Assembly (NCBI GenBank): GCA_022447525.1 | Contig: JAKVBA010000031.1 | Coordinates: 16,587-66,930 of the forward strand | Reading direction: 5' to 3' | From: Gammaproteobacteria bacterium | Lineage (GTDB): Bacteria > Pseudomonadota > Gammaproteobacteria > Arenicellales > Arenicellaceae | Length of the DNA stretch: 50,344 bases | Part shown: piece by piece, positions 16,859-25,745 of the stretch | Layout: each line of letters opens with the position of its first letter | How positions within the stretch are numbered: position 1 is the first letter of the stretch | Made by a program: the position numbers and the translations under genes | Notes under the pieces: model-generated | Database searches by the model: none | The model's input: only the letters and a program-made list of their open reading frames with translations | What the model was told of the DNA's origin: nothing

Positions 16859-18751
16859 ATGTCCGCAGATTACGATTCTTCCGCAATTGAGGTGTTGACC
16901 GGATTAGAGCCTGTTCGCAAGCGTCCTGGCATGTACACCAATACGGAGCGTCCAAACCACCTTGTTCAAGAGGTGATTGATAATAGTGTCGATGAGGCAA
17001 TCGCTGGTCATTGTAAAAAGATTGACGTTACGTTGTATAAAGACGGTTCGGTCGAGGTGGCTGATAACGGTCGAGGGATGCCAATCGATGTTCACCCAGA
17101 AGAAGGGGTGCCGGGTGTCGAAGTGATTATGACGCGTCTGCATGCAGGTGGTAAGTTCTCAAACAAAAATTATCGTTTTTCTGGTGGCTTACACGGAGTG
17201 GGCATTTCAGTTGTCAACGCGTTGAGTAGAAATGTCGAAGTCTGGGTTAAACGAGGTGGTGCTGAATACAATATGTCGTTCGCCAATGGTGTAAAAACTA
17301 ATGACCTAGAGCAGATTGGCACAGTAGGGCAACGGAACACTGGGACAACAATACGATTTTGGCCTGATGAGTCCTTTTTTGATTCAGCAAGGGTTCATGC
17401 TGCACGCTTATGTAGATTACTTAGAGCAAAAGCGGTCCTGTGTCCTGGCCTTACGATTAATTTTGAGGATGAGGCTAAACCTGAGAACAACCAAACTTGG
17501 TACTATGAAGATGGACTGAAAGCCTACTTAATGGGTGCCTTAGGTGATAATGAGCGGATACCGGAAGAGGGTTTTCAAGGTAAAGAGGGTAATGATGACG
17601 AAGAAGTTGAGTGGATTGTTGCCTGGTCGGCCGAATCGACTGAACTGATAACTGAGAGTTATGTAAACCTGATCCCGACGGCGCAAGGTGGAACACACGT
17701 AAACGGATTACGATTGGGTTTAACTGAAGCAATTAGAGAGTTCTGTGACTTCAGAAATCTTTTGCCAAAGGGAGTCAAACTTTCTCCAGATGATGTTTGG
17801 ACCCAGTGTCAGTATGTCTTATCAGTTCGTATGAAGGATCCACAGTTTTCCGGACAAACGAAAGAAAAGTTATCTTCCCGGGACATCTCGCTGTTCATCT
17901 CCACCAAGGTTAAAGACTCATTCGCACTTTGGTTAAATGCTAACCTAGAAATGGGTGAGCGGATTGCCATGGTAGCGATAGAAAATGCTCAAAGTCGTTT
18001 AAAATCTGCGAAGAAAATAACCCGTAAAAAAGTAACAGCCGGTCCAGCTTTGCCAGGTAAGTTAGCCGATTGCTCTAGTGAAGACATTGATGTGACCGAA
18101 TTGTTCCTGGTAGAGGGTGATTCTGCAGGTGGTTCTGCCAAGCAGGCACGCAATCGAGAGACGCAAGCCATCATGCCGTTACGAGGTAAGATCTTAAATA
18201 CCTGGGAAGTCGAATCCACCCAAGTGTTAGCCTCTCAGGAAGTGCATGACATTTCGATTGCACTCGGAGTTGATCCGGGGTCAGATAATTTAGATGGTTT
18301 GCGCTATGGTAAGATTTGTATTCTCGCCGATGCTGACTCAGATGGTTTACATATTGCCACTTTGCTCTGTGCTCTATTTGTGAAACATTTTAGAGCTTTG
18401 GTTGAGGCTGGGCATCTGTATGTGGCGATGCCGCCGCTGTATAGGATAGATGTGGCAAAGCAGGTTTACTATGCTCTTGACGATGCTGAACATGATCATA
18501 TTATTGAACAAATCAAGTCTGAAAAGCCAAGGGCTAAGATTGATGTTCAGAGGTTTAAGGGCCTCGGCGAAATGAATCCAGCTCAATTGCGAGAGACTAC
18601 GATGCAAGAACAAACTCGCAGACTGGTGCAAATGACCATAGATATGGGCGATGGCACTGCAAAAACGATGGATATGTTGCTCGCGAAAAAGCAAGTGCCG
18701 GCGAGAAAAACTTGGTTGAGCACAAAAGGTGACCAAGCTCAGCTAGGTTAA
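16859..18751 (+). CDS. parE: DNA topoisomerase IV subunit B
   Basis: ATPase subunit of topoisomerase IV, which decatenates daughter chromosomes with ParC (not in this window). At 630 residues it is the length of gammaproteobacterial ParE rather than the longer GyrB. The GHKL ATPase has QEVIDNSVDEA (Glu38, Asn42), DNGRGMPIDVH, and the glycine-rich lid RFSGGLHGVGISVVNALS. The TOPRIM domain has LFLVEGDSAGGSAKQ at about 414-428 and the metal-binding DADSDG near 490. The C-terminal QRFKGLGEMNPAQLRETTM is typical. No clear Shine-Dalgarno precedes the ATG at 16859, so the start is chosen by homology. The DUF1653 gene follows closely. Confidence 0.97.
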   Translation: MSADYDSSAIEVLTGLEPVRKRPGMYTNTERPNHLVQEVIDNSVDEAIAGHCKKIDVTLYKDGSVEVADNGRGMPIDVHPEEGVPGVEVIMTRLHAGGKFSNKNYRFSGGLHGVGISVVNALSRNVEVWVKRGGAEYNMSFANGVKTNDLEQIGTVGQRNTGTTIRFWPDESFFDSARVHAARLCRLLRAKAVLCPGLTINFEDEAKPENNQTWYYEDGLKAYLMGALGDNERIPEEGFQGKEGNDDEEVEWIVAWSAESTELITESYVNLIPTAQGGTHVNGLRLGLTEAIREFCDFRNLLPKGVKLSPDDVWTQCQYVLSVRMKDPQFSGQTKEKLSSRDISLFISTKVKDSFALWLNANLEMGERIAMVAIENAQSRLKSAKKITRKKVTAGPALPGKLADCSSEDIDVTELFLVEGDSAGGSAKQARNRETQAIMPLRGKILNTWEVESTQVLASQEVHDISIALGVDPGSDNLDGLRYGKICILADADSDGLHIATLLCALFVKHFRALVEAGHLYVAMPPLYRIDVAKQVYYALDDAEHDHIIEQIKSEKPRAKIDVQRFKGLGEMNPAQLRETTMQEQTRRLVQMTIDMGDGTAKTMDMLLAKKQVPARKTWLSTKGDQAQLG

Positions 18752-18775
18752 CTACATATTCTGTTGGAGTCTGTT

Positions 18776-19291
18776 TTGAAAGAAGTTGATCTGGCTACTG
18801 GAATATATCGTCATTACAAAGGGCCTTGTTATCGAGTTGTCGGGGTTGCTCAACACTCTGAAACCGAAGAACACTTAGTGATGTACCAGGCGCTTTATGG
18901 TAACAAAGGTATGTGGGTTCGGCCATTAAGTATGTTTACGGAAAAGGTCCATTTCGAGGGACGCCTTATACCCCGGTTTTCCTATGTGGACCCGCAAACT
19001 GAGGTTTTAGAGGTTGCTGTGTTAGATATAAAACATGGTGCTAATTGTGAGTTTGAAGCGGCTTTTAGCGAGGCGGAGCCGATAATATCGGGAATGCGAG
19101 GGTACATCCAACACAGTCTCAGTCGATGTATAGAAGTTGAAAGTCGGTACCTTTTGCTGGTGAATTGGGAAACTCTGCGTGATCATGAGACTGGCTTCCG
19201 CCAGTCTGAGGACTACGAGCGTTGGAAGAGGTTACTGCATCATTTTTATGATCCATTCCCATCAGTAGAGCACTTTCAACCCGTTGTTTAG
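18776..19291 (+). CDS. DUF1653-ABM (antibiotic biosynthesis monooxygenase-like) fusion protein
   Basis: Two-domain protein of about 171 residues. Residues about 6-70 are a DUF1653 domain: TGIYRHYKGPCYRVVGVAQH, TEEHLVMYQALYG and MWVRPLSMF are characteristic. From about 77 to the end the sequence reads as a dimeric ABM fold: VLDIKHGANCEFEAAFSEA, a central GMRGYIQHSLSRCIE, then RYLLLVNWETLRDHE and the C-terminal LLHHFYDPFPSVEHF. Both families normally stand alone, so the join is unusual. The function of DUF1653 is unknown, and the ABM active site cannot be judged. The start chosen is TTG at 18776 because GGAG lies 6 nt upstream; TTG at 18764 is possible. It is 24 nt after parE and shares its terminator. 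Confidence 0.85.
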   Translation: MKEVDLATGIYRHYKGPCYRVVGVAQHSETEEHLVMYQALYGNKGMWVRPLSMFTEKVHFEGRLIPRFSYVDPQTEVLEVAVLDIKHGANCEFEAAFSEAEPIISGMRGYIQHSLSRCIEVESRYLLLVNWETLRDHETGFRQSEDYERWKRLLHHFYDPFPSVEHFQPVV

Positions 19292-19694
19292 TACTTCAAA
19301 AGAGCTCATCGTAAAAATATCCACAATAAGATGCTTATTGTGGATATTCCGTTTTTTGTTGGGGGGGTGCTTTATCTGTGGTTGTTCCAGACACAGTCAG
19401 TTTAAAAAAACGAGCAACTCATGTTTCTCGATAAACAACAAAAATGATTGGCGCAACGCCGTATACTAATCGAACGTCTAGCCAAACAAATCAAATGCTG
19501 GCCTCGCCGGGTAAAGACTGCGCATAGACTAAATTGACGGCGTCTGGTTATACCGCATGGCTTTATTTTGCATAAAAGTAATCGAACTTATAAGTTGAAT
19601 TCCATATCCTATTCGACAAAATATCTATTGAACAACGGCACTAAACGTAGTCAAACAAATCTTTGGTCTTGCGCTGATGACTTCCCAAAGGAAT
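19292..19694. other. Intergenic region after the parE unit
   Basis: Apart from the strong terminator at its left end and a run of seven G at 19361-19367, I see nothing recognisable in it: no open frame with family resemblance, no tRNA-like cloverleaf and no obvious second hairpin. The genes on both sides converge, so no promoter is required here. Confidence 0.5.
19316..19358 (+). terminator. Strong intrinsic terminator of the parE-DUF1653 unit
   Basis: A perfect 15-bp inverted repeat, AATATCCACAATAAG (19316-19330) and CTTATTGTGGATATT (19334-19348), with a 3-nt ATG loop, followed by CCG and a run of six T. It begins 25 nt after the stop codon of the DUF1653-ABM gene. The A-rich 5' flank means it may also work on the opposite strand. 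Confidence 0.88.
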
Positions 19695-20210
19695 TTAATC
19701 GTTTATCTTAATCTCATCGTCGTTACTTTCTAAATCATCAAAATTGATTCCCGCGGCTTGGGCGTAATTTTCTGGATTCATATACATTAGTTTGACTAGC
19801 GATAAGCCCGGAGCGAGTTGTTTGAACGAGCACATTAAAACGTTGACCTCCTCGTCTGTTTTAAGAATTCCCGGTACGTTAAATAGAATTTCACCAGCAT
19901 CGCTAGCTAATGTATTGAATGGGGTTTGACTCTCGAGTCTTCGCTGAATGCTAATCATCATCATTGCTAGCCCTTTACGAAATTTCCCGTAGTTTATTTT
20001 GCCAACGTATTCTGTCTTGTCTAACTCCAAATGGCAGATCACATCACCACTTTCACCCATTTCAAATTTCATTAAAGGGTGGCGATCGCCATTAGACAAA
20101 GACTTGAATAGGTTTTTAGAGTAATCCCTGCTCTCAACAAAAAATTGTTGATTCAGATTGATATTAATGGCGTTCATTACCATTTCGGGCTTCAAACTTA
20201 CTTGGCTCAT
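19695..20210 (-). CDS. Conserved hypothetical protein (171 aa)
   Basis: Soluble protein of unknown function. It begins SQVSLKPEMVMNAININLNQ, has the segment SLSNGDRHPLMKFEMGESGD near 38-57, then YGKFRKGLAMMM and a C-terminal VKLMYMNPENYAQAAGINFD with an acidic tail. The central NGDRHPL-KFEMG pattern matches, from memory, a conserved gammaproteobacterial protein family without assigned function. No signal peptide, membrane segment or catalytic motif is evident. It is monocistronic, transcribed towards the parE terminator. The ATG at 20210 (ATGAGCCAA) is the natural start. Confidence 0.7.
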   Translation of the reverse strand: MSQVSLKPEMVMNAININLNQQFFVESRDYSKNLFKSLSNGDRHPLMKFEMGESGDVICHLELDKTEYVGKINYGKFRKGLAMMMISIQRRLESQTPFNTLASDAGEILFNVPGILKTDEEVNVLMCSFKQLAPGLSLVKLMYMNPENYAQAAGINFDDLESNDDEIKIND

Positions 20211-20731
20211 GAGTGTTTATACATTATTTTGACTTCTTTCCTATTTTATACGTAAGACTATTAATCAAGAAAACTATTTTAGATTTCAGGAGGGCAGCTG
20301 CTAGTGCAGGATTGTATTTCCGGCGCTAATTTCAAGGCCATTTATTGACTTTGCCTGGCAGCCTAAAGCCGCAGTCAACGAGTTCGGCTTTGCCGACTAG
20401 TCGCCCATAATGTCTGTGTTTATCTTGACAGGGTAGTCATATGACATTCCTTGGTAAGAACTCTTGATCTGAAATTTAAAGGCGAGGACTGTGCAAATCA
20501 ATACCGGTTGCAAACTCCAAAGGGGTGTGAGCACAAACCCAAAGACTCGGAGCACTTCACTACCATACCGTTTGTTTTGTTATACAACGATAATCGAGTT
20601 TATTTATCAAAAACAAAAAATGGCTCTCCCACGAAAGAAATATTATTGAGTTAGACAGCTGGTTAATTGTCCAGTCGCTTACAAAAAAGCCGACACTTTA
20701 TGTCGGCTTTTCATCTGTTTTTACTGGGCGA
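20211..20731. other. Intergenic region before the hypothetical gene and after ilvC
   Basis: Contains the ilvC terminator at its right end and a perfect 10-bp palindrome GTCATATGAC at 20436-20445, 17 nt downstream of a TTGACA-like hexamer on the plus strand at 20425. A short hairpin, GTTCGGC-TTT-GCCGAC, lies near 20382-20398. The upstream promoter of the gene ending at 20210 should be near 20220-20290. One 67-codon plus-strand frame (20451-20654) was not judged a gene. Confidence 0.4.
20685..20711. terminator. Bidirectional intrinsic terminator downstream of ilvC
   Basis: An 11-bp inverted repeat, AAAAGCCGACA (20685-20695) and TGTCGGCTTTT (20701-20711), with loop CTTTA. On the minus strand it follows the ilvC stop codon by about 20 nt and ends in a run of six T; on the plus strand it ends in four T, so it should act in both directions. 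Confidence 0.9.
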
Positions 20732-22210
20732 TTATACGATGGCTTGCATGCCATGCATGTGTCCTCGTAGCTCTTCGCCAATCTCTTCAACCAAATGACC
20801 GCGAATGGCTGCGTTCACTTTTACAAGATCGGCATTATCAACGCTACCGTGATTGTTATCCAAGCCTTTGCCAAGATCGGCGGCTGTGATAGTTGGCATG
20901 ATCTTTTCTGCCAATAAAGGACGAGCGGCTTGATCAAACAAATAGCAACCGTATTCTGCTGTATCTGAAATTACAACGTTCATTTCATAGAGTTTTTTAC
21001 GCGCGATTGTGTTGGCAATCAATGGAGTTTCATGCAAAGACTCATAGTAGGCTGATTCTTCGATAATTCCTGCCTCAACCATGGTTTCGAATGCTAGCTC
21101 CACACCAGCGCGAACCATTGCGACCAAAAAGATACCTTTGTCGAAATACTCCTGTTCTGAGATCTCTTGTTCGGTAAGCTCTTGCTTTTCGAAGTTAGTC
21201 TCTAGGGTTTCAGCTCGCCACTTCAGAAGGTTTACATCGTCATTATCCCAATCAGCCATCATGGTGCTTGAGAATTCTCCTGACATGATATCGTCTTGGT
21301 GCTTTTGAAAAAGAGGGCGCAAAACATCTTTCAATTCTTCAGAAAGCTCAAATGCGCGAATCTTAGCCGGGTTGCTCAAACGGTCCATCATGTTGGTGAT
21401 GCCACCATGTTTGAGTGCTTCTGTGACGGCCTCCCAGCCATACTGAATCAGTTTGGCCGCGTAGCCGGGTTCAACTCCTTCTTCAACCATTTTATCGAAA
21501 CCAAGGATCGCTCCAGTTTGAAGCATGCCGCATAGGATGGTTTGTTCACCCATGAGATCCGACTTTACTTCCGCAATTGGCGATGATTGCAACACACCCG
21601 CACGATGGCCGCCCGTGCCAGCAGCAAGAGCTTTGGCAATTTCAAGTCCATCACCATTTGGATCATTTTCCCGATGAACCGCAATTAATGTTGGTACGCC
21701 AAAACCACGCACAAACTCATTTCGAACCTCTGAACCGGGGCATTTGGGACACATCATTACTACCGTGATGTCTTTATTTACCTGCATCCCTTCTTCTACC
21801 AAGTTGAATCCATGTGCGTAGTCTAAACACGAACCAGCTTTCATTAATGGCATGATTGCTGACACAACCGCACTGTGCTGCTTGTCAGGTGTAAGGTTCA
21901 TAACGATGTCTGCAGCAGGGATAAGATCCTCATAGGTACCCACCTTGAAGCCATTCTCAGTGGCATTAAGATACGATTGTCGCTTTTGCTCGATTGCCTC
22001 GGGTCGTAAAGCATAGCTAACGTCTAGGCCTGAATCTTTAAGACATAGACCCTGATTTAGGCCTTGAGCGCCACAGCCGACGATGACTATCTTTTTGTCT
22101 TTAATGTAGTCAACACCATTAGCGAATTCATCGCTGCTCATGAATCGGCATTTGCCGAGCTCTTCTAACTGCACACGCAGAGGCAAAGTATTAAAGTAGT
22201 TCAGGCGCAC
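20732..22210 (-). CDS. ilvC: Ketol-acid reductoisomerase, class II
   Basis: NADPH- and Mg-dependent enzyme of valine, leucine and isoleucine synthesis, converting acetolactate to dihydroxyisovalerate. At 492 residues it is the long class II form found in enterobacteria and relatives. It opens [20 protein letters not shown], as E. coli IlvC does, followed by the Rossmann motif [13 protein letters not shown] and [13 protein letters not shown]. The two helical knotted domains include [15 protein letters not shown] and [18 protein letters not shown]. The start chosen is GTG at 22210, because GGAG lies 6 nt upstream; a TTG at 22222 is the alternative. It is a single gene, divergent from sdaA, with its own terminator. 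Confidence 0.97.
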   Translation of the reverse strand: MRLNYFNTLPLRVQLEELGKCRFMSSDEFANGVDYIKDKKIVIVGCGAQGLNQGLCLKDSGLDVSYALRPEAIEQKRQSYLNATENGFKVGTYEDLIPAADIVMNLTPDKQHSAVVSAIMPLMKAGSCLDYAHGFNLVEEGMQVNKDITVVMMCPKCPGSEVRNEFVRGFGVPTLIAVHRENDPNGDGLEIAKALAAGTGGHRAGVLQSSPIAEVKSDLMGEQTILCGMLQTGAILGFDKMVEEGVEPGYAAKLIQYGWEAVTEALKHGGITNMMDRLSNPAKIRAFELSEELKDVLRPLFQKHQDDIMSGEFSSTMMADWDNDDVNLLKWRAETLETNFEKQELTEQEISEQEYFDKGIFLVAMVRAGVELAFETMVEAGIIEESAYYESLHETPLIANTIARKKLYEMNVVISDTAEYGCYLFDQAARPLLAEKIMPTITAADLGKGLDNNHGSVDNADLVKVNAAIRGHLVEEIGEELRGHMHGMQAIV

Positions 22211-22619
22211 TTTGGGCTCCAATTTAATTATTTAATTCCAGAAAACGGCCGGCAATTTTAAATCAAACTGGGCATTTGTGCCTCAAAAAATGCAAATTTA
22301 ATGAATAAATTCGACGATATTTACTATTTGTCTTTGTTTTATGCGGTTTTTGAGCTTACTTATCACTGAATGACGACCTCATTCTCCCACTTTTATACTG
22401 ATTGTGATTGATTTGCCGAACTTTGTGCTGTTTTTTATTTCTATTTGCTTCAAAGCTTTTGTGAGAATAAGTGCGATAAGGATATTTTACCCAGCGGCTT
22501 CCGAGTGTGTAAAAAGTACTTATCGACAGAATAAGTTGTGGTTTACACTTGCCTAGTTAACTCGTTTTGAAATGTAGAGTTAAGACGAGAAATTAGATAG
22601 ATATACTGCAGAAACTAAA
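22211..22619. promoter_or_regulatory. Divergent ilvC/sdaA intergenic region
   Basis: About 400 bp of AT-rich sequence between two divergent genes of amino-acid metabolism, so both promoters must lie here. I see no strong palindrome, no clear leader peptide with branched-chain codons and no riboswitch-like block. The length leaves room for a regulator site or a small RNA, but nothing specific can be supported. Confidence 0.5.
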
Positions 22620-23996
22620 ATGAATATAAGCGTCTTCGATCTCTTTACGATCGGTATTGGGCCATCGAGCTCTCACACTATTGGTCCTATGCGTGCCGCC
22701 AATGCCTTTGTAATCGAACTGCAAAAACTAGACCTGATTGAGCGGCTGACTCATCTTCAGGTCGAATTGTGGGGTTCGTTGGGTGCCACCGGGAAGGGGC
22801 ACGGTACGGATGTCGCAGTTATACTAGGTTTACAGGGATATATAGCTGAGGAATTAGATGTTGATCAGGTTCCTAATATATTGCGAGAGGTTAGAGCAAA
22901 TAAAGTCCTATCTGTTGCCAACAAAGAGATATCGTTTGATGAGAAAGATGATGTCGTTTTACACCGATTTGAGGCACTTCCACAGCACAGTAACGGAGTG
23001 GTGTTTAGAGCGTTTGATCAATACGGAAAAAAGCTGCATGAGCAAACCTATTTTTCCATCGGTGGCGGTTTCATCATGACACTAGCAGAGATTGAAAATC
23101 CCGCTGAAACTAAACCGATGGAAGAGTTGCCATTTTCATTTTCGTCTGCTGAAGAGTTAGTCAATCTGTGCGAGGCGAATGAACTGACAATATCCGAATT
23201 GATGATGGAAAACGAAAAAGTTTGGCGTTCTGAAGCAGAAATTAGAAACGGTTTACTTAAAATTTGGCAAGCCATGAAAGACTGTGTAAAGAGAGGTTGC
23301 GAGCAAACAGGCACTTTGCCGGGAGGCCTTGGTGTACAACGCAGAGCCTCAAAGCTATACCAAACACTTCGTAATAACCCAGAAGCCAGTCTCAGAGATC
23401 CATTGACAGTCATGGATTGGGTAAATCTCTATGCTCTAGCCGTGAATGAGGAAAATGCTGCTGGCGGGCGAGTGGTAACGGCTCCTACAAATGGTGCCGC
23501 CGGTATCGTTCCCGCAGTAATGCACTATTATGCTCATTTTGTACCGAATGCAAATGATGACGGCATCGTTAGATTTTTGTTAGCGGCCGGAGCAATTGGA
23601 AGTCTGTTCAAGAAAAACGCGTCTATCTCTGGTGCCGAAGTTGGTTGTCAAGGTGAAGTTGGGTCAGCTTGTTCGATGGCAGCGAGTGGTTTGGCTGAGG
23701 TGCTAGGCAGTACGCCTCGACAGGTTGAAAATGCGGCTGAGATAGCCATGGAGCACAATTTAGGTTTAACCTGTGACCCAGTTGGGGGGCTAGTTCAAGT
23801 TCCTTGTATCGAGCGCAATGCGATGGCATCAGTAAAGGCTATTAATTCGGCCAGACTTGCTAATCGTGGTGATGGTTCACACTTTGTTTCTCTAGATAAG
23901 GTGATTAAGACAATGAGAGATACTGGTGCTGATATGCAGACAAAATATAAGGAAACATCACTTGGGGGACTGGCCGTTAATGTCATTGAGTGCTAA
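22620..23996 (+). CDS. sdaA: L-serine ammonia-lyase (iron-sulfur, single chain)
   Basis: Deaminates L-serine to pyruvate and ammonia using a [4Fe-4S] cluster. It has 458 residues. The N-terminal [16 protein letters not shown] is the family signature. Cluster ligands are Cys343 ([11 protein letters not shown]), Cys385 (CDPVGG) and Cys396 (VPCIERNAM). The protein ends in Cys458; in the Legionella enzyme, also 458 long, the C-terminal cysteine is the fourth cluster ligand and blocks the site until serine displaces it, so the same autoinhibition is expected here. The gene is monocistronic and divergent from ilvC; only a weak ribosome site precedes the ATG. Confidence 0.97.
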   Translation: MNISVFDLFTIGIGPSSSHTIGPMRAANAFVIELQKLDLIERLTHLQVELWGSLGATGKGHGTDVAVILGLQGYIAEELDVDQVPNILREVRANKVLSVANKEISFDEKDDVVLHRFEALPQHSNGVVFRAFDQYGKKLHEQTYFSIGGGFIMTLAEIENPAETKPMEELPFSFSSAEELVNLCEANELTISELMMENEKVWRSEAEIRNGLLKIWQAMKDCVKRGCEQTGTLPGGLGVQRRASKLYQTLRNNPEASLRDPLTVMDWVNLYALAVNEENAAGGRVVTAPTNGAAGIVPAVMHYYAHFVPNANDDGIVRFLLAAGAIGSLFKKNASISGAEVGCQGEVGSACSMAASGLAEVLGSTPRQVENAAEIAMEHNLGLTCDPVGGLVQVPCIERNAMASVKAINSARLANRGDGSHFVSLDKVIKTMRDTGADMQTKYKETSLGGLAVNVIEC

Positions 23997-24842
23997 GAGC
24001 CGATTGATTGATCAGTCCACCTCGAAGGTTTAGCCGCAATGGACGTGAGTTTCCTTTTGGTCGTATGCGAGAGTAACCTCTAGCCACGTTAATCTTGCAA
24101 ACAAGCGGTACCCGAACACGAGTTACGCAAATATGAGTTACCGAATTAAACCAGAGTTCAGATGTGGAACACTTTATATGGTAACTTAAAGATTCTGTTG
24201 ATCAGTGCACTCTATTGGGTCACATTGATGGAGCGAATCCATATTGGTAGTCGGTATTTGATAGTAAAAAAGTACTGATAATCATTATTGGTCCCGATGT
24301 GTAGGTTAGCCCGAATTATCATCCTTTAAAGACCAATACTAGAATAGTGGTGCCAACTTGGAATTATTCCGCCGCCCATACGCGTAGCCCTATCCAGTCT
24401 CACCATGATGAAGCTTAGTGTTGGCATTGGTTGAATAGCTTCAGTGACAATAAATCTGATCATCAAGCCCCTTGGATAGTCGACGACGCTTTTAAGAACC
24501 ACACCGCAAAATGTCAAAGAAAATGAAGGCCTCGCAGAGCAGGTTTTAGACCATGCGTCGCCATTGCTAACGACCTTATGCAGCCAGTTACATTTCGTTC
24601 AGTGGCTAGTTATCATCAGCTTAAAAGTCGTTTAGAGGAAATCGAGAATTGATCAGAGCTTACTTTTTTGAAGATTAGTTTTACGTTTTAATTGCGATAG
24701 AACGATGGTCGCCGATCAAGTTAAGGAAGAGTTGATTCAATCTCATTGTCTCGTTCGAGAATTCAAGTCTTACCCAGAGGTCACTACTTGGTCGCTCTCA
24801 CTCGCTAATTCCCATATTTTTTTCAAATCGAAACTCATCCGT
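23997..24842. other. Decayed region between sdaA and the type II secretion genes
   Basis: No intact gene. The middle holds a PaiB-like pseudogene (separate entry). Beyond it, 24527-24842 carries fragments in plus-strand frames: one segment from 24705 reads WSLSLANSHIFFKSKLIRLF, whose Trp/Ser-His/Lys pattern faintly resembles the end of a LysR effector domain. The left 200 bp give no recognisable fragment. The region seems to be accumulated debris between two functional units. Confidence 0.5.
24212..24526 (+). pseudogene. Remnant of a PaiB-like FMN-binding negative transcriptional regulator
   Basis: One reading frame over about 105 codons gives LLGHIDGANPYW, then VLIIIIGPDV, then VSPNYHPLK, then VVPTWNYSAAH and finally NSFSDNKSDHQAPWIVDDA. 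This is the order and spacing of the PaiB family (GHIARxNPQW, FxGPxAYISPSWY, VVPTWNYxAVH, PWxVxDA). Three in-frame stops interrupt it (after PYW, after GPDV and after HHDEA), and it ends early at 24524; the N-terminal 60 residues and C-terminus are not recognisable. Intact members are about 200 residues. It is a dead gene; the frame itself has not shifted within the stretch. Confidence 0.78.
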
Positions 24843-25745
24843 TTATTTAAGTTCAAGGGTATATTTTCTATCGCCACGAGAAAACTTTGCTTGTTTCTCA
24901 GTTATTGTCTCGAGCTTCCATGATTCCACTACATCTCCTTGCAACAGTCTAATTGACCTTCCCGTTTGTTTATCTGACAACAAGATGCTTTTCGAGTCTG
25001 GAGACAGTGTGATAGCTCCTAAGCGATAATATTCGAGGCTGGGAGACCTCAAGCGTTTTCGAAAAGCTTGCGAGAAAATGGACTCTAAACCTATCGTTCG
25101 CTTTGGTGTCGTCGGTCTTTTGGTGATCTTGATGCCTCTAAATTTATCTGGATTGTTTACGGCAAATTGAGTTAGAGCTAATTGTATTGAGAGTTTAGTA
25201 GATAGGTCATTGGGTTGACGCAAACCTCCAGTGGGTCGCAGTGATATTGATGTGACTCTTGGTCTTGGCACGGCAGTATTAAGCGCTGATAGAAAGTCAC
25301 CTAATTTATCCGACTGAATAGTCAGATTTGATTCAAGAGAGATTTCATAAACCGTTGATGAGATATTTCTCTGACTGGGACTAATCTGTAGAATTTTAGC
25401 CGCCGAGATATTGGCGGCGGACTTGAGAGTAGTCTGAAGTTTTTTTGATGCGTCTAGCGACGATTTTGATGAAAATAGTTGGCCATCTTGATAAAGCCAC
25501 TTGAGTTTCCTCCAGTACTCAGCCTCAATCGCTCTTTGTTTTTGTAACTCTGTATTTTGTATTTCTATTCGGGAAGCTAAGTTCTCTATCTCAGAGTGCT
25601 GATGTTTTAGTTGATTAAAGTAAGGCGATAATATCCAAAATAAAATAGCAAACAGACTCAATAAAAGAGAATAAGCCGTGGTGGAACTCATGTACGATTT
25701 GGTATGAGCTTGCTCATCACTGGAACGGAAGATGTTACTCTTCAT
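24843..25745 (-). CDS. gspM: Type II secretion GspM-like protein with C-terminal GspC/XpsN-type HR domain
   Basis: Inner-membrane assembly-platform protein, 300 residues. A short cytoplasmic N-terminus, a TM helix at about 24-41 and a coiled coil at about 45-75 are followed by a PilO/GspM-type periplasmic fold (about 90-195). Residues 238-299 (YRLGAITLSPDSKSILL, SIRLLQGDVVESWKL, FSRGDRKYTLEL) read as a homology-region (HR) domain, the part of GspC or XpsN that contacts the secretin. The window has no gspC, so this fusion may do its job. The ATG overlaps the end of gspL by 11 nt, so the two are translationally coupled. It is the last gene of the gspEFIJKLM run. Confidence 0.72.
   Translation of the reverse strand: MKSNIFRSSDEQAHTKSYMSSTTAYSLLLSLFAILFWILSPYFNQLKHQHSEIENLASRIEIQNTELQKQRAIEAEYWRKLKWLYQDGQLFSSKSSLDASKKLQTTLKSAANISAAKILQISPSQRNISSTVYEISLESNLTIQSDKLGDFLSALNTAVPRPRVTSISLRPTGGLRQPNDLSTKLSIQLALTQFAVNNPDKFRGIKITKRPTTPKRTIGLESIFSQAFRKRLRSPSLEYYRLGAITLSPDSKSILLSDKQTGRSIRLLQGDVVESWKLETITEKQAKFSRGDRKYTLELK

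Noticed and set aside
20451-20654. 67-codon plus-strand frame before the ilvC terminator
   Set aside because: It opens with TTG, has no ribosome site and no recognisable pattern; an RNA gene in the same interval is as likely.
24326-24517. 63-codon minus-strand frame
   Set aside because: It is the antisense of the PaiB-like pseudogene, whose plus-strand frame shows the family motifs.
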